Positions 1 through 8,687 of a DNA stretch of 64,000 nucleotides are shown in pieces. Location: contig NZ_AP025739.1 in the NCBI RefSeq assembly GCF_003574315.2, positions 4,092,001 through 4,156,000 on the forward strand, given 5' to 3'. The position numbers were made by a program, and so were the translations under genes. Under the pieces are notes generated by a model, which saw only the letters and a program-made list of their open reading frames with translations, did no database searches and had not been told where the DNA came from. Source of the DNA: Capsulimonas corticalis. Its GTDB lineage: Bacteria > Armatimonadota > Armatimonadia > Armatimonadales > Capsulimonadaceae. Positions within the stretch are counted from its first letter, which is position 1. Each line of letters starts with the position of its first letter.

Positions 1-614
1 CGCACGGAGACGATCGTTCGTCCCGCGGACGCGCCGCTGACGATCAAGCGCCGTGTCGCCGGGTTGAACTGGAGCTGCGCGACGCCCGGCGCCGAGCTTG
101 TCAGGGTGATCTGGTCAGTGGAGACCGCGCCGCCCACGACGACGGTGCGTGTTTCGCGCAGCGGGACGATCAGCGAGCGCTTGGAAACCGTGAACGGCGG
201 CTCCGCGAGCATGTCATGGATATTGGACGCCCACGTGCGCGCGAGGTCCGGCAGCTTCATGCCGTGCGCGGCGGCCTCCGCCGACGTCACCAGCAGCAGG
301 CTGCCTCCGTGAATCGTGATCGACCATGTCGAGCCATCCACCTTCATCGCATCGACGGCGACTGGCAGCGGCCAGGTCTCGATGACGCCTTGCAGCCGTC
401 CCGCCGCCGCTTCCGCCCGCACCGAAGGCGCGAGACCGCCGGCGGACGTGCGCAGCGTAAACGCCGGCCGATCGTTGATGGTGACGGAGGCGAATGTCTT
501 GTCGTTGATCGTTTGTGTCGCCACGGAAATGCGCGGCTGGAACGCGGCGCGGGCCGGCGTGCTGAATATCAAAAGGGCGAAGGCGAAGAGCGCAAAGGCC
601 GTACACCCGGTCAT
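1..614 (-). CDS. Secreted protein of unknown function, 3' end cut by the window
   Basis: About 204 codons are visible from ATG 614 and the frame stays open to base 1, so the C-terminus is missing. The N-terminus has a signal peptide (hydrophobic FALFAFALLIF, then a TPARA-A cleavage motif near residue 23). The rest is beta-rich; the last visible part (VPLRETRTVVVGGAVSTDQI, then RRLIVSGASAGRTIVSV) resembles the N-terminal beta domain of secretin or pilus-formation proteins or a bacterial Ig-like fold, but this is only an impression. An in-frame TTG nine bases upstream (623) has an AGGAG at a better distance and could be the true start. Function not assigned. Confidence 0.7.
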   Translation of the reverse strand, partial: MTGCTAFALFAFALLIFSTPARAAFQPRISVATQTINDKTFASVTINDRPAFTLRTSAGGLAPSVRAEAAAGRLQGVIETWPLPVAVDAMKVDGSTWSITIHGGSLLLVTSAEAAAHGMKLPDLARTWASNIHDMLAEPPFTVSKRSLIVPLRETRTVVVGGAVSTDQITLTSSAPGVAQLQFNPATRRLIVSGASAGRTIVSV

Positions 615-731
615 GTTGCGCAAGGTAAGAAGCTCCTGGTTCGGGCGACTGTCATGTTCATGAAAACTACATCCCAGATTATGCGGGAGCGCCGGGCGAA
701 AGTCAAGCGGTCACCCCGTCCGGACCCGGTG

Positions 732-737
732 TATAAT
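732..737 (+). promoter_or_regulatory. -10 element for the HAD phosphatase gene
   Basis: A perfect TATAAT ends 8 bases before ATG 746, so transcription should begin at or within a few bases of the start codon, giving a leaderless or nearly leaderless mRNA. No good -35 hexamer is visible at the right distance. Confidence 0.55.
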
Positions 738-745
738 AGAGAGAA

Positions 746-1381
746 ATGAAATCTATCGACACGATCCTTTTCGATCTCGACGGCGTCCTCGCGGACACCC
801 ATCGCTGGATCGTCTCCGCTTACGAGCACACCGCCGCCGCGTACGGCCTGGAGATTGACCGCGATCACCTGACGGCGCTCTTCGGCCAGCCGCTCCTCAC
901 GTGTTATGTCAGTCTCTCCCAGCAGCCGGACGGATCTCCGTTCGCCGAGACCCATCGCCGCTATCAGCGCGAAAATCTCCATCTTGTTACCCTCTTTCCC
1001 GGGGTAATCAACCTTCTGGATCGCCTGAAGCAATCCCATTACGCCCTCGCCGTCGTCACCGGCCGCAATGGCCCCTCGGCCGCCGACACGCTCCATCGCC
1101 TGTCCCTGCGGTCCTATTTCGACGCGGTCGTGACGGAGGATGACACCCGCGAGCACAAGCCTCATCCCGCGCCGGCTCTGCGCGCATTGGAGCTGCTTGG
1201 GAAAAATCCGCAAACGGCGATGATGGTCGGGGACGCCCCCGCCGACATCCTCTGCGGCCGCGCGGCAGGCTGCGCGACGGTGGGCGTAACATATGGATTC
1301 GTGGGCGAGGAGATTGTGAAGAGCAATCCGGACTATTTGGTGAGCGCGCCGCGGGAGCTGATGGGGTTGCTTGGGGGGTAG
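746..1381 (+). CDS. HAD superfamily phosphatase (phosphoglycolate phosphatase-like)
   Basis: 211 residues, a normal length for subfamily IA HAD phosphatases. Motif I is FDLDGVLADTH (nucleophile Asp and acid/base Asp), motif II the VVTGRNG strand, motif III the Lys in REHKPHPAPA, motif IV VGDAPADI. The helical cap lies between about residues 15 and 80. It should hydrolyse a small phosphate ester such as 2-phosphoglycolate or pyrophosphate; the substrate cannot be told from sequence. It stands alone, followed by a perfect hairpin and a convergent gene. Confidence 0.85.
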   Translation: MKSIDTILFDLDGVLADTHRWIVSAYEHTAAAYGLEIDRDHLTALFGQPLLTCYVSLSQQPDGSPFAETHRRYQRENLHLVTLFPGVINLLDRLKQSHYALAVVTGRNGPSAADTLHRLSLRSYFDAVVTEDDTREHKPHPAPALRALELLGKNPQTAMMVGDAPADILCGRAAGCATVGVTYGFVGEEIVKSNPDYLVSAPRELMGLLGG

Positions 1382-1391
1382 ATTTGGGTCG

Positions 1392-1433
1392 CCCCATCCC
1401 TCCATCGAGCTAAAGCTCGATGGAGGGATGGGG
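1392..1433. repeat. Perfect 20-bp inverted repeat between convergent genes
   Basis: Two 20-base arms separated by AA; the inner part reads ATCGAGCT-AA-AGCTCGAT and the outer ends are CCCCATCCC / GGGATGGGG. It lies between two convergent stop codons, so it may terminate both transcripts, but it has no T-tract on either side. Its outer CCATCCC/GGGATGG resembles the hairpin at 32084. Confidence 0.7.
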
Positions 1434-1437
1434 AGCT

Positions 1438-2364
1438 CTACCGCCCGCGTCCCGCCGACTGTCCGTTGGCGGTCCCGGGAGCGCGTACGCCGTCTTTGTG
1501 TTCGTGGCCCTGGCGCGCCTGGCGGGCGCGTTCGGCGCGCTCGTGTTTCTTGGCGTGCTTGCCGTGCACGGTGGCGTCCGGGCAGTACATGTGGCAGGAG
1601 TTCTGTTTCATGACGACGGGAGCGATCGCGATGTCGGCATGGTGGACGAGCTCCGCCGTGAGCTGGCCGACGAAGTCGTCTGGATCGTTCGTGTCCGAAT
1701 CGAACATGCCGTAATGCATCGGAATGACTTCGCGCGGCTCGATCTCCAGAGTGAGTTTGACCGCCTGCTCCAGCGTCATGCTTGCGTGCTCGCTGTTGAT
1801 GGGGATCAGCAGAACGTCGGTGATAAACTCCGCGACGGCCGCCGCGAGACCGTCATGGTATTCGCTGTCGCCGACGTGATAGACGACCGGTCCCACGGCG
1901 GTGTCGTTGCCGTGGTTGAAGTCGAAGACATACCCCACGCTGTCTTCCGTGTGGTGCGCGGGAACCACATGAGCGGTGAAGTTCGTGAAGCTCAGGGTTT
2001 GGCCGGGCATCGCGGTGGTGATCTGATCTGAAGGCACGCCGAGCTTGATCAAAAGCCGAGCCGACGACGGAGGACAAACGATCGTCGCTTCGGGATTGGA
2101 CTGGGCAATGGCGGGCGCGGAATGCGGATCCGTGTGATCGGGATGATCGTGCGTGAGAAAGAGATAGCTCAAGCGGACGTCTTTGGGCTTGATGGGGATA
2201 TCGACCAGTCGGGGCGAGGCTCCGTCCGCGTTTGCGCTGTCCGAGAGGTAGGGATCGATGTAGATGAGGTCGCCGCTGTGGTTCTTTAGGCAGAAACCGG
2301 CTTGTCCAAGCCAGTGAACGGCCACGCGTCCCTGCTCGACTTTGGTCTTGCTCGTACGGTCCAT
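1438..2364 (-). CDS. Metallo-beta-lactamase-fold hydrolase, UlaG-like
   Basis: 308 residues. The metal-binding signature LTHDHPDHTD is at about residues 73-82, with further ligands expected in VPAHHTEDSVG, HVGDSEYHDG and PMHYGMFDSD. This motif order and the early HWLGQAGF strand are typical of the UlaG/YycJ-type metal-dependent hydrolases (L-ascorbate-6-phosphate lactonase family). No ascorbate genes are nearby, so the substrate is open. It is cytoplasmic (no signal peptide), with a low-complexity charged tail (about the last 35 residues, rich in Lys, Arg, His and Glu) that ordinary family members lack. Divergent from the acyltransferase gene at 2526. Confidence 0.85.
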   Translation of the reverse strand: MDRTSKTKVEQGRVAVHWLGQAGFCLKNHSGDLIYIDPYLSDSANADGASPRLVDIPIKPKDVRLSYLFLTHDHPDHTDPHSAPAIAQSNPEATIVCPPSSARLLIKLGVPSDQITTAMPGQTLSFTNFTAHVVPAHHTEDSVGYVFDFNHGNDTAVGPVVYHVGDSEYHDGLAAAVAEFITDVLLIPINSEHASMTLEQAVKLTLEIEPREVIPMHYGMFDSDTNDPDDFVGQLTAELVHHADIAIAPVVMKQNSCHMYCPDATVHGKHAKKHERAERARQARQGHEHKDGVRAPGTANGQSAGRGR

Positions 2365-2475
2365 ATGTGTCCTCCGTCGCCAACGTTAAGGTTATCGACG
2401 CAATTGGCGATTGCAATAAGACTATCCTTCCCAAAATTACGGGAAGTGTATCGGTCGTTTGCTTCTCCGTCAGGG

Positions 2476-2504
2476 TTTACACCCCGGAGGCGATCTGCTA
2501 TAAT
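2476..2504 (+). promoter_or_regulatory. Sigma70-type promoter of the CelD-like gene
   Basis: TTTACA (2476-2481) and TATAAT (2499-2504) are 17 bases apart. Predicted transcription start near 2511, leaving a leader of about 15 bases containing AAAGGG just before ATG 2526. This favours 2526 over an upstream in-frame ATG at 2367. Confidence 0.75.
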
Positions 2505-2525
2505 ACCGAGGTTGTCAAAGGGTGC

Positions 2526-3656
2526 ATGAAATCGGACGAGCGTGGGAATATTGTCGCCGAAACGGTGACGGACGTGGCGGGACTTGAGCGGCTTGCGAAC
2601 GAATGGCGCGCGCTTGCGGATTCCTGCCCGGCGGCGACGATCTTCCAAACGTACGAATGGAACGCAGTCTGGTGGCGGCGTCTTGGACGCGCGCCCGGGC
2701 GGCGCCTCCATGTGATCGCCCTGCGCGGCGCGGACGGCGCGCTCGTCGGCCTGGCGCCGCTGATGACGTCGTTTTGGCGCGGATCGCCGCTGCGGCTGCT
2801 TTCGTTCCTGGGCGTCGGCGCTTCGGACTACACGGACATTCTGGCGGCGCCGGGCCGCGAGGCCGATGTCGCCGACGCGTTTTATCGCACGCTGGCGAGC
2901 TCCGGCGGCTGGCAGGTGTTCGACTGCGCGCAGCTGCGCGTCGGGGGACTGCTCACGGATGTCCTTCCGAAGCCTGGAGTTCGCCTGAGCTGGTCCGAAA
3001 CCGTCGGGGAGCCGTGTCCGTATGTGGCGCTGCCCGCCGATTGGAATGGCTTTCTCGCCGGCCTTGGAAAGAAAACGCGCGCGAACGTGGGGTACTACGA
3101 CCGCGCGCTGCAAAAGATTTATGAGGTGGAGATCGCGTCCGTCAGCGATTCTGGGGAACTCCCGGAGGAGATGACGCGCTTATTCGATCTGCACCAGCGC
3201 CGCTGGAACCAGCGCTGGCTGCCGGGCGTGTTTGGCGGCAAGCGCATCCAGGCGTTCCATCGCGAACTGGCCGAGGCGCTGCTGGAGCGCGGATGGCTGC
3301 GTTTGTTCTGTTTGCGACTGGACGGCGAAACACAGGCTTGCCTGTACTGTTTCTCGTTCGGAGACCGCATGTGTTATTACCAGGGCGGCTTCGAGCCGAC
3401 GCTGGCGAAGCTAAGTTTGGGAACCGTCCTCACGGCCCGCGCCGTACAGACGGCGATCGCCGAGGGCAAAACGACCTTCGATCTGCTGCGTGGCGATGAG
3501 CCTTACAAAGCGAAGTGGACCGGAACGTCGCACGTGAATCGCCGCCGAATGATCACGAAGTATCGGTTTCCACTGGGCATGATCGCGGCCGGCATGCAGC
3601 GCGCCGAAGGCGCGATCGAGCGGCGCGTGAAGGAATGGGCGCGAACGCGCAAGTAA
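2526..3656 (+). CDS. GNAT-type acyltransferase of the CelD/BioF2-like family
   Basis: 376 residues from ATG 2526, chosen because a promoter lies inside the longer reading frame and AAAGGG precedes this ATG. The opening (EWRALADSCPAATIFQTYEWN, split across residues about 25-45) and the C-terminal FDLLRGDEPYKAKWTG motif are characteristic of the BioF2-like / CelD acetyltransferases related to FemAB, often linked to exopolysaccharide or cell-wall modification. The following small TM protein and GT2 glycosyltransferase are tightly spaced (17-base gap, then an 11-base overlap), so the three probably form one operon for a surface glycoconjugate. The acyl donor and acceptor are unknown. Confidence 0.8.
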   Translation: MKSDERGNIVAETVTDVAGLERLANEWRALADSCPAATIFQTYEWNAVWWRRLGRAPGRRLHVIALRGADGALVGLAPLMTSFWRGSPLRLLSFLGVGASDYTDILAAPGREADVADAFYRTLASSGGWQVFDCAQLRVGGLLTDVLPKPGVRLSWSETVGEPCPYVALPADWNGFLAGLGKKTRANVGYYDRALQKIYEVEIASVSDSGELPEEMTRLFDLHQRRWNQRWLPGVFGGKRIQAFHRELAEALLERGWLRLFCLRLDGETQACLYCFSFGDRMCYYQGGFEPTLAKLSLGTVLTARAVQTAIAEGKTTFDLLRGDEPYKAKWTGTSHVNRRRMITKYRFPLGMIAAGMQRAEGAIERRVKEWARTRK

Positions 3657-3673
3657 GCGGGCCGGGACTTTCG

Positions 3674-4105
3674 ATGATCCGACGATTTTTAACGCGAGTG
3701 CTGATACTGTTTTTGATCGGCCTGTGCGGCTACACCTGGTGGCAATTGCGCCAGACGCAGGCGCAGGTCGTGCGCCTGCAAGCCGAATTGAACGCCAGCA
3801 AACGGCGCGCGGGGCATACCGTGGCGGGGACGATCCCGGCGAACGACTGGACGGACCGCGCCGAGCGACACGCGGCGCTCGCGCGCGCCGCCGCGCAGCG
3901 CGGAGATATTTCCACCGCGCAGCATGAGCTGTCGCTGAGCGCGGACGCCGCGCGGAAGGCGATCGCGGAGCCGGCGCTGCGCACCGAGGGCCAGATCAAG
4001 CGGATGCAGGCGCTGGTGAAGTCGGCGCAGACCGAGGCCGCCGCCTTGGTGCGTACGGGGCGCCAAAGCCTGGACAGCGCTCAAGGAACCAGCCATGCGC
4101 CTTAG
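3674..4105 (+). CDS. Small single-pass membrane protein with helical domain
   Basis: 143 residues from ATG 3674 (MIRRFLTRVL). One membrane segment (about residues 6-22) is followed by an amphipathic, Ala/Gln/Arg-rich helical region (LRQTQAQVVRLQAELNAS) likely to form a coiled coil. No known domain recognised. A longer in-frame start would overlap the upstream gene by about 140 bases and add an Arg-rich segment unlike a real N-terminus. It sits between the acyltransferase and the glycosyltransferase and may be an accessory or scaffold protein for them. Confidence 0.65.
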   Translation: MIRRFLTRVLILFLIGLCGYTWWQLRQTQAQVVRLQAELNASKRRAGHTVAGTIPANDWTDRAERHAALARAAAQRGDISTAQHELSLSADAARKAIAEPALRTEGQIKRMQALVKSAQTEAAALVRTGRQSLDSAQGTSHAP

Positions 4106-4862
4106 TACGCCGCCGCCGATCCCGCGCGCCGCGCCCAATTCTGACATCGCCGGTTGCCCGGCAACCGCGGCTCGATCACGGAAGGCCCATTTGAAAGTCG
4201 CCGCAGTCATTCCCGCATTCAACGAAGAGCATCGTATCGGCGCCGTTTTGAAAACGCTGGCGGCGTCGCCGGAAATCACGGATATCATCGTCGTCTCCGA
4301 CGGCTCCACGGACCGCACGTACGAAGTCGCCGCCGCCGTTCCCGGCGTCCGAGCGACCCAGCTTCCGACGAACAAAGGCAAAGGCGGCGCCATGCGCACC
4401 GGCGCCCTGCAAACCGACGCCGATATCCTGCTGTTCTTCGACGCGGACCTGGTCGGCCTGACCCCCCAGCACGTCCACGATATCCTTCAGCCCATGCTCG
4501 CCGGCGAAGCCACCATGTCCATGGGCATCTTCCAGGGCGGCCGCTGGGCTACGGACATCGCCCAGCGCTTCTCACCCGGCATTACCGGCCAGCGCGCCAT
4601 TCGCCGCGAAATCTTCCTGCAAATCCCCAACCTCGAAAATGTCGGCTACGGCATCGAACTCGCGATCACCTACTACGTCCGCCACCACGATCTGGTCCGC
4701 AAGGACGTCATCCTGCGCGGCGTCACCCACCCGATGAAGGAAGAAAAGCTCGGCTGGGTGCGCGGCGCCGGATCGCGCATGATCATGTACTGGCAGATGC
4801 TGCGATTCCGGATCTCGTATGAGCTGTACGGACGGCCGCCGCGAATTCGGAAGAAGAAGTAG
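4095..4862 (+). CDS. Glycosyltransferase family 2
   Basis: 255 residues, overlapping the preceding stop by 11 bases, which suggests translational coupling. GT-A features: AVIPAFNEEHRIG (residues about 37-49), VVSDGSTDRT, and the metal/nucleotide motif FFDADL. The N-terminal 35 residues are Pro/Ala-rich and probably disordered. No membrane helices are evident. Similar proteins are often annotated as dolichol-phosphate mannosyltransferase-like or glucosyl-3-phosphoglycerate synthase-like; donor and acceptor are unknown. Confidence 0.85.
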   Translation: MRLSTPPPIPRAAPNSDIAGCPATAARSRKAHLKVAAVIPAFNEEHRIGAVLKTLAASPEITDIIVVSDGSTDRTYEVAAAVPGVRATQLPTNKGKGGAMRTGALQTDADILLFFDADLVGLTPQHVHDILQPMLAGEATMSMGIFQGGRWATDIAQRFSPGITGQRAIRREIFLQIPNLENVGYGIELAITYYVRHHDLVRKDVILRGVTHPMKEEKLGWVRGAGSRMIMYWQMLRFRISYELYGRPPRIRKKK

Positions 4863-4873
4863 AGTGGGGCGCC

Positions 4874-6646
4874 TTACCCCACAATCCCCACAAATGTATC
4901 GATATCCTCCCGAATCGTCCCAAGACTCGCGCGCCAGAACTCTGGGCTGCGGGTGTCGATGCCGAACTTTGCCGCGAGCGTGGCCGCGTCGGCCATCCCC
5001 GTCGAGGAAAGCAGGTCGTCATACATCGACTTGAAGCCGTCGGGGTCTTGTTCGTACCGGGCGTAGAGGCCGAGGGCGAAGAGCATGCCGAACATGTAGG
5101 GATAGTTGTAGAAGGAGCCGGTGCTGTAGTAGTGCGGCTTGACGGCCCACATGTAAGGGTGGCGCTTGTCCGGGAGCAGGGCGTCGCCGTAGGTGTCGTC
5201 TTGAGCTTGCAGCATGGCGGCTTTGAACTCGTCGGCGGATAGCTCTCGGTTCGAACGGGCAGAGAAGACGCTCTGCTCGAACAGATAACGACTCGTGATG
5301 TCCGTGACGATCTGGGTGGCGCCTTGCAGTGAGGCCTCCAGGATCGCGAGCTGGTCGGCTGGTGTTCCTTCGCGGACGCCCGCCTTGCGGATGATCGTTT
5401 CGCAGAAGATGCTGGCGGTTTCGGCGAGGGTGGACGGCGCCGCGCGCAGGATGGCCGGGCGCGTCGAGAGACAGAGGTTGTGGTAGCCGTGGCCCAGCTC
5501 ATGGGCGAGGGTGCTGACGCTGTCGAAGGCGGGGTGGAAGTTCATCAGGATGCGCGACTCGTCGCCGCGCACGCCCGCGCAGAACGCGCCGCCGACCTTG
5601 CCCTCGCGCGGCTCCGCATCGGTCCAATATTCTCGGAAGGATCGCTCGGCGAACTCCCCCATGCCCGGCGAGTAGCCGTGGAACTGCGCCGCGATGAACT
5701 GCGTGGCGTCATTCCACTCCCACGCGCGGCTTTCGCCGGGCAGTGGGGCGAAGATATCGTGCCACGCCAGTTTTTCCAGACCGAGCGCGCGGGCTTTGGC
5801 GTTCAGATAGCGGCGGAAATCCGGCATCGATTCGCGCGCCGCGCCGATCATCGCGTCGAGTGTTTCCTGGTCGATCTGGTTTTCAAAGAGGCTTTCGGCG
5901 AGCGGCTTGTCCCAATGCCGGCGGCGCGAGAGGGTGTTGACCTGACCTTTGATGCTGTTTAAGGCGGCGGCGATCGGCGTCTCCACGCCTTTCCAGGCGG
6001 CGAGTTCGGCTTCGTAAGCCGCGCTCCGGACATTGCGGCTTGGGTCGGTGGCGCGGTTGCGCACCGCGCTCATGGGGATCTGCTCGCTCGCGCCATTGGT
6101 CTCGACCGTCACGAGAAGCTGTGAGGTGACATCGCCGTGCAGCTTGCCCCAGGCGGTCGCGCCCGTCACCTGGAGCTCCGCCGCCAGTGCTTCCTCGGCG
6201 GGGGACATCAAGTGCAGCGCCTGTTCTTTCTGCCGCCGAAGCATGTACGCAAACGGCGCCCGGTCTTCGGACGACGCCAGAAACGGCTCGATTTCCTGCT
6301 CCCCGATCCACGCCGTGATGAGCGCCTGCTGCTGCGACATCGCCACAAAAAGCTCGTGGATCTCGCTCATGCGCGCCTGCGCCGCCGTGTCGCGGGTGTC
6401 GGCCTCGACAATGCATCCGACATAGGTCGCCACCACGCCGCAGAGCTCCGCGAGCGCGTTTTGCCGCTCGATCAATTCCTGCAACCCCGCTGTTGTTTCC
6501 TGGGAAGGGAGCGATTCCACGAACGCTGTCATGGATTGGATCGTCGCCGCCATCTGGGTGTAGGCGGCGGAGAATTCGGGACTGTCGAGGCTTGGGAAGA
6601 ACGGGGTCATATCCCAGCGGGGCAGGGCGGATGCGGATGCAGTCAT
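4874..6646 (-). CDS. M3 family oligoendopeptidase (PepF/thimet type)
   Basis: 590 residues, usual for PepF-type enzymes. The zinc-binding HExxH motif appears as LAHELGHGYH at about residue 376, with the downstream Glu expected in TLAETASIFCE. It is a cytoplasmic zinc metallopeptidase that cleaves short peptides. GGAG lies five bases before the ATG. It reads convergently toward the GT2 gene and follows the VanW gene on the same strand, separated from it by a terminator. Confidence 0.92.
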   Translation of the reverse strand: MTASASALPRWDMTPFFPSLDSPEFSAAYTQMAATIQSMTAFVESLPSQETTAGLQELIERQNALAELCGVVATYVGCIVEADTRDTAAQARMSEIHELFVAMSQQQALITAWIGEQEIEPFLASSEDRAPFAYMLRRQKEQALHLMSPAEEALAAELQVTGATAWGKLHGDVTSQLLVTVETNGASEQIPMSAVRNRATDPSRNVRSAAYEAELAAWKGVETPIAAALNSIKGQVNTLSRRRHWDKPLAESLFENQIDQETLDAMIGAARESMPDFRRYLNAKARALGLEKLAWHDIFAPLPGESRAWEWNDATQFIAAQFHGYSPGMGEFAERSFREYWTDAEPREGKVGGAFCAGVRGDESRILMNFHPAFDSVSTLAHELGHGYHNLCLSTRPAILRAAPSTLAETASIFCETIIRKAGVREGTPADQLAILEASLQGATQIVTDITSRYLFEQSVFSARSNRELSADEFKAAMLQAQDDTYGDALLPDKRHPYMWAVKPHYYSTGSFYNYPYMFGMLFALGLYARYEQDPDGFKSMYDDLLSSTGMADAATLAAKFGIDTRSPEFWRASLGTIREDIDTFVGIVG

Positions 6647-6667
6647 AACGGCTCCATTGGATGTCGA

Positions 6668-6700
6668 GAAAAAGACGCCGCTCGATGTGAGCGGCGTCTT
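6668..6700 (-). terminator. Intrinsic terminator of the VanW gene
   Basis: Stem GACGCCGCTC (6674-6683) pairs with GAGCGGCGTC (6689-6698); on the minus strand the stem is followed by TTTTT. It lies directly downstream of the VanW stop codon and upstream of the peptidase gene. Confidence 0.85.
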
Positions 6701-6722
6701 GAGTTTGCGGTCAGCGTCGGAT

Positions 6723-8018
6723 TTACCGGCTGTAGTCCAGCGCGGGGGTCCACTTGTAGGCGCTGTAGAATGGCTTGTCCTTCACGACCGTGCCGTCCGG
6801 GTTGGTGACGACCCGGTAGAAGACGCCGGTGTAGTGGCGCTCGCCCAGCTTCTTGTAGTGGCTGACCAGCGTGACTTTGCGTCCCGGCGCGCCGGCGCCG
6901 AAGAGCGAGACGATCGCATGGCTGCGCGTGGTCTTGTAGGAGATGTAGAGCGGCGCGCTGGTGAGGTTCTGGATCTTCAGATCCTTCTGTCCCCAGTAAA
7001 CCGTGGCGTCGCGGCCCGGATCGGCGTACGGGATCGTGCGGACGTGCTGGTGGCGCTCGACGATCTTGAGGTCTGCGAGCATCGCCGCGTTGAACAGCGT
7101 CGTCGCGACCTGGCACATGCCTCCGCCCTGCTGCACTTCCATCTTGCCGTTGATGAAGACATGTCCTTTGCCAAAGCCGCGCTCCGCCGTCCGCTCGCCG
7201 ACCGTGTGGTTGACGGAGAAGACGCCCTGGGGCGGGACGACCGCGCCGTCGATGATGTTGATGGCGAGGCGGACGGTCTGCGTGCGGCCGACATCGCCCG
7301 GGTTAAAGCGGGTGACGAAGTAGCCGATGCGGGAGTTGACGCCCTGGAGCTGGGACGCGATGATGCGCGCCGGCTTGATCTTGACGGGCAGCACGACATG
7401 GATCGTCGACGGATCGCCTTCGATAGAGCGCGCGACGAGATCCGTCGCGGCGTCGAGGTCGAGCGATGCGCCGTTGATTTCAGGTATGATTTTCGCCGGG
7501 ACCTGCTGGGCGTCCACATTAGTGGCGGACGCGCTGTCCACGGCGGCCCGCGCGTTCACGGGAGAACGCAGAATGTACGGAGCGGTCCCCGCAAGGTACT
7601 TGCGCAGCTTGGCGCGGTCCACGACGAATTTGAAGGCGCCGGAGATGCTGGCGTCGGATCCGCCCGGCGCGTAGGCCACGCCGATCTGCTTGCGGCTGGG
7701 GCGCCACATCCGGACGCCGTCGCCCAGACGCAGACGCGTGGACAAACGATCTTTGGGGTCCGTGGGCGGAAGCGGCGCCTGGACGGGCGCGGACTTGTGG
7801 ATGACGCGCGCCACTCGGCGGACGACGCGGCGCTTGTGGCGTCGCTTGCGGGGCGCGGTGTGCGTGACTGCCTTTGCATGCCCGGCGGGCGCGGTTTCCG
7901 ATTGCTGGGCCAGAGGCGGGAAGAGCGGCTGCTGGGCGTTTGCGGTGACGAACGGATCGGCGCAGGCGACCGCGGCGATCGCCGCGGCGGTAGTCAGGCA
8001 TCGGTTCAGGCGATGCAT
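6723..8018 (-). CDS. Secreted VanW family protein
   Basis: 431 residues from ATG 8018, chosen because it begins with a clean signal peptide (MHRLNRCLTTAAAIAAVACA, then ANAQ). A Lys/Arg/His-rich linker follows (about residues 45-75). The C-terminal half has the VanW signature: GRTQTVRLAINIIDGAVVPP, FSVNHTVGERTAERGFG, GGGMCQVATTLFNAAMLA, then HVRTIPYADPGRDATVYWG. VanW proteins are named from vancomycin-resistance clusters, but most occur in ordinary genomes and have an undefined cell-envelope role; nothing here suggests resistance. A monocistronic gene with its own terminator. Confidence 0.9.
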   Translation of the reverse strand: MHRLNRCLTTAAAIAAVACADPFVTANAQQPLFPPLAQQSETAPAGHAKAVTHTAPRKRRHKRRVVRRVARVIHKSAPVQAPLPPTDPKDRLSTRLRLGDGVRMWRPSRKQIGVAYAPGGSDASISGAFKFVVDRAKLRKYLAGTAPYILRSPVNARAAVDSASATNVDAQQVPAKIIPEINGASLDLDAATDLVARSIEGDPSTIHVVLPVKIKPARIIASQLQGVNSRIGYFVTRFNPGDVGRTQTVRLAINIIDGAVVPPQGVFSVNHTVGERTAERGFGKGHVFINGKMEVQQGGGMCQVATTLFNAAMLADLKIVERHQHVRTIPYADPGRDATVYWGQKDLKIQNLTSAPLYISYKTTRSHAIVSLFGAGAPGRKVTLVSHYKKLGERHYTGVFYRVVTNPDGTVVKDKPFYSAYKWTPALDYSR

Positions 8019-8154
8019 ATGTAGGTTTCTCCAGTCGGTGCGTTTGGCCCGGAAAGTCAAAGACTTGCGATTTAGAGACTATTGTACCATGGGGAACCTT
8101 TGTTCTAAACTTAGTGGGAGCCTCCTAAGAGCACGAAACAATGGAGAATTTTAA

Positions 8155-8499
<345 letters not shown>

Positions 8500-8687
8500 A
8501 ATAATTGCCAGACAAACCAGACGAGCTTGTCGATTAAATTGGATATTAATTGGGTAATATTTCTCGGAGTAATTCATGCGCGACGGCGCGCCGGCGCTGC
8601 TTTGCGCCAAAATTTTCCCCAGCCGTCGTTTGCTCTTGTCGTCAACGCCGTCAATTTTCCTGAGTTCTTTCAAGGAGTGCTTCCTCG

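Noticed and set aside
1392-1433. Perfect hairpin as an intrinsic terminator
   Set aside because: No T-tract on either side; kept as a repeat only, though it may still affect both convergent transcripts.
6723-8018. VanW gene as an antibiotic resistance determinant
   Set aside because: No vanR, vanS, vanH, vanA or vanX genes nearby; VanW proteins are widespread in ordinary genomes.
6657-8024. A 455-codon plus-strand frame opposite the VanW gene
   Set aside because: It runs through the VanW terminator and has no ribosome-binding site or recognisable domain; the minus strand has a signal peptide and VanW motifs.
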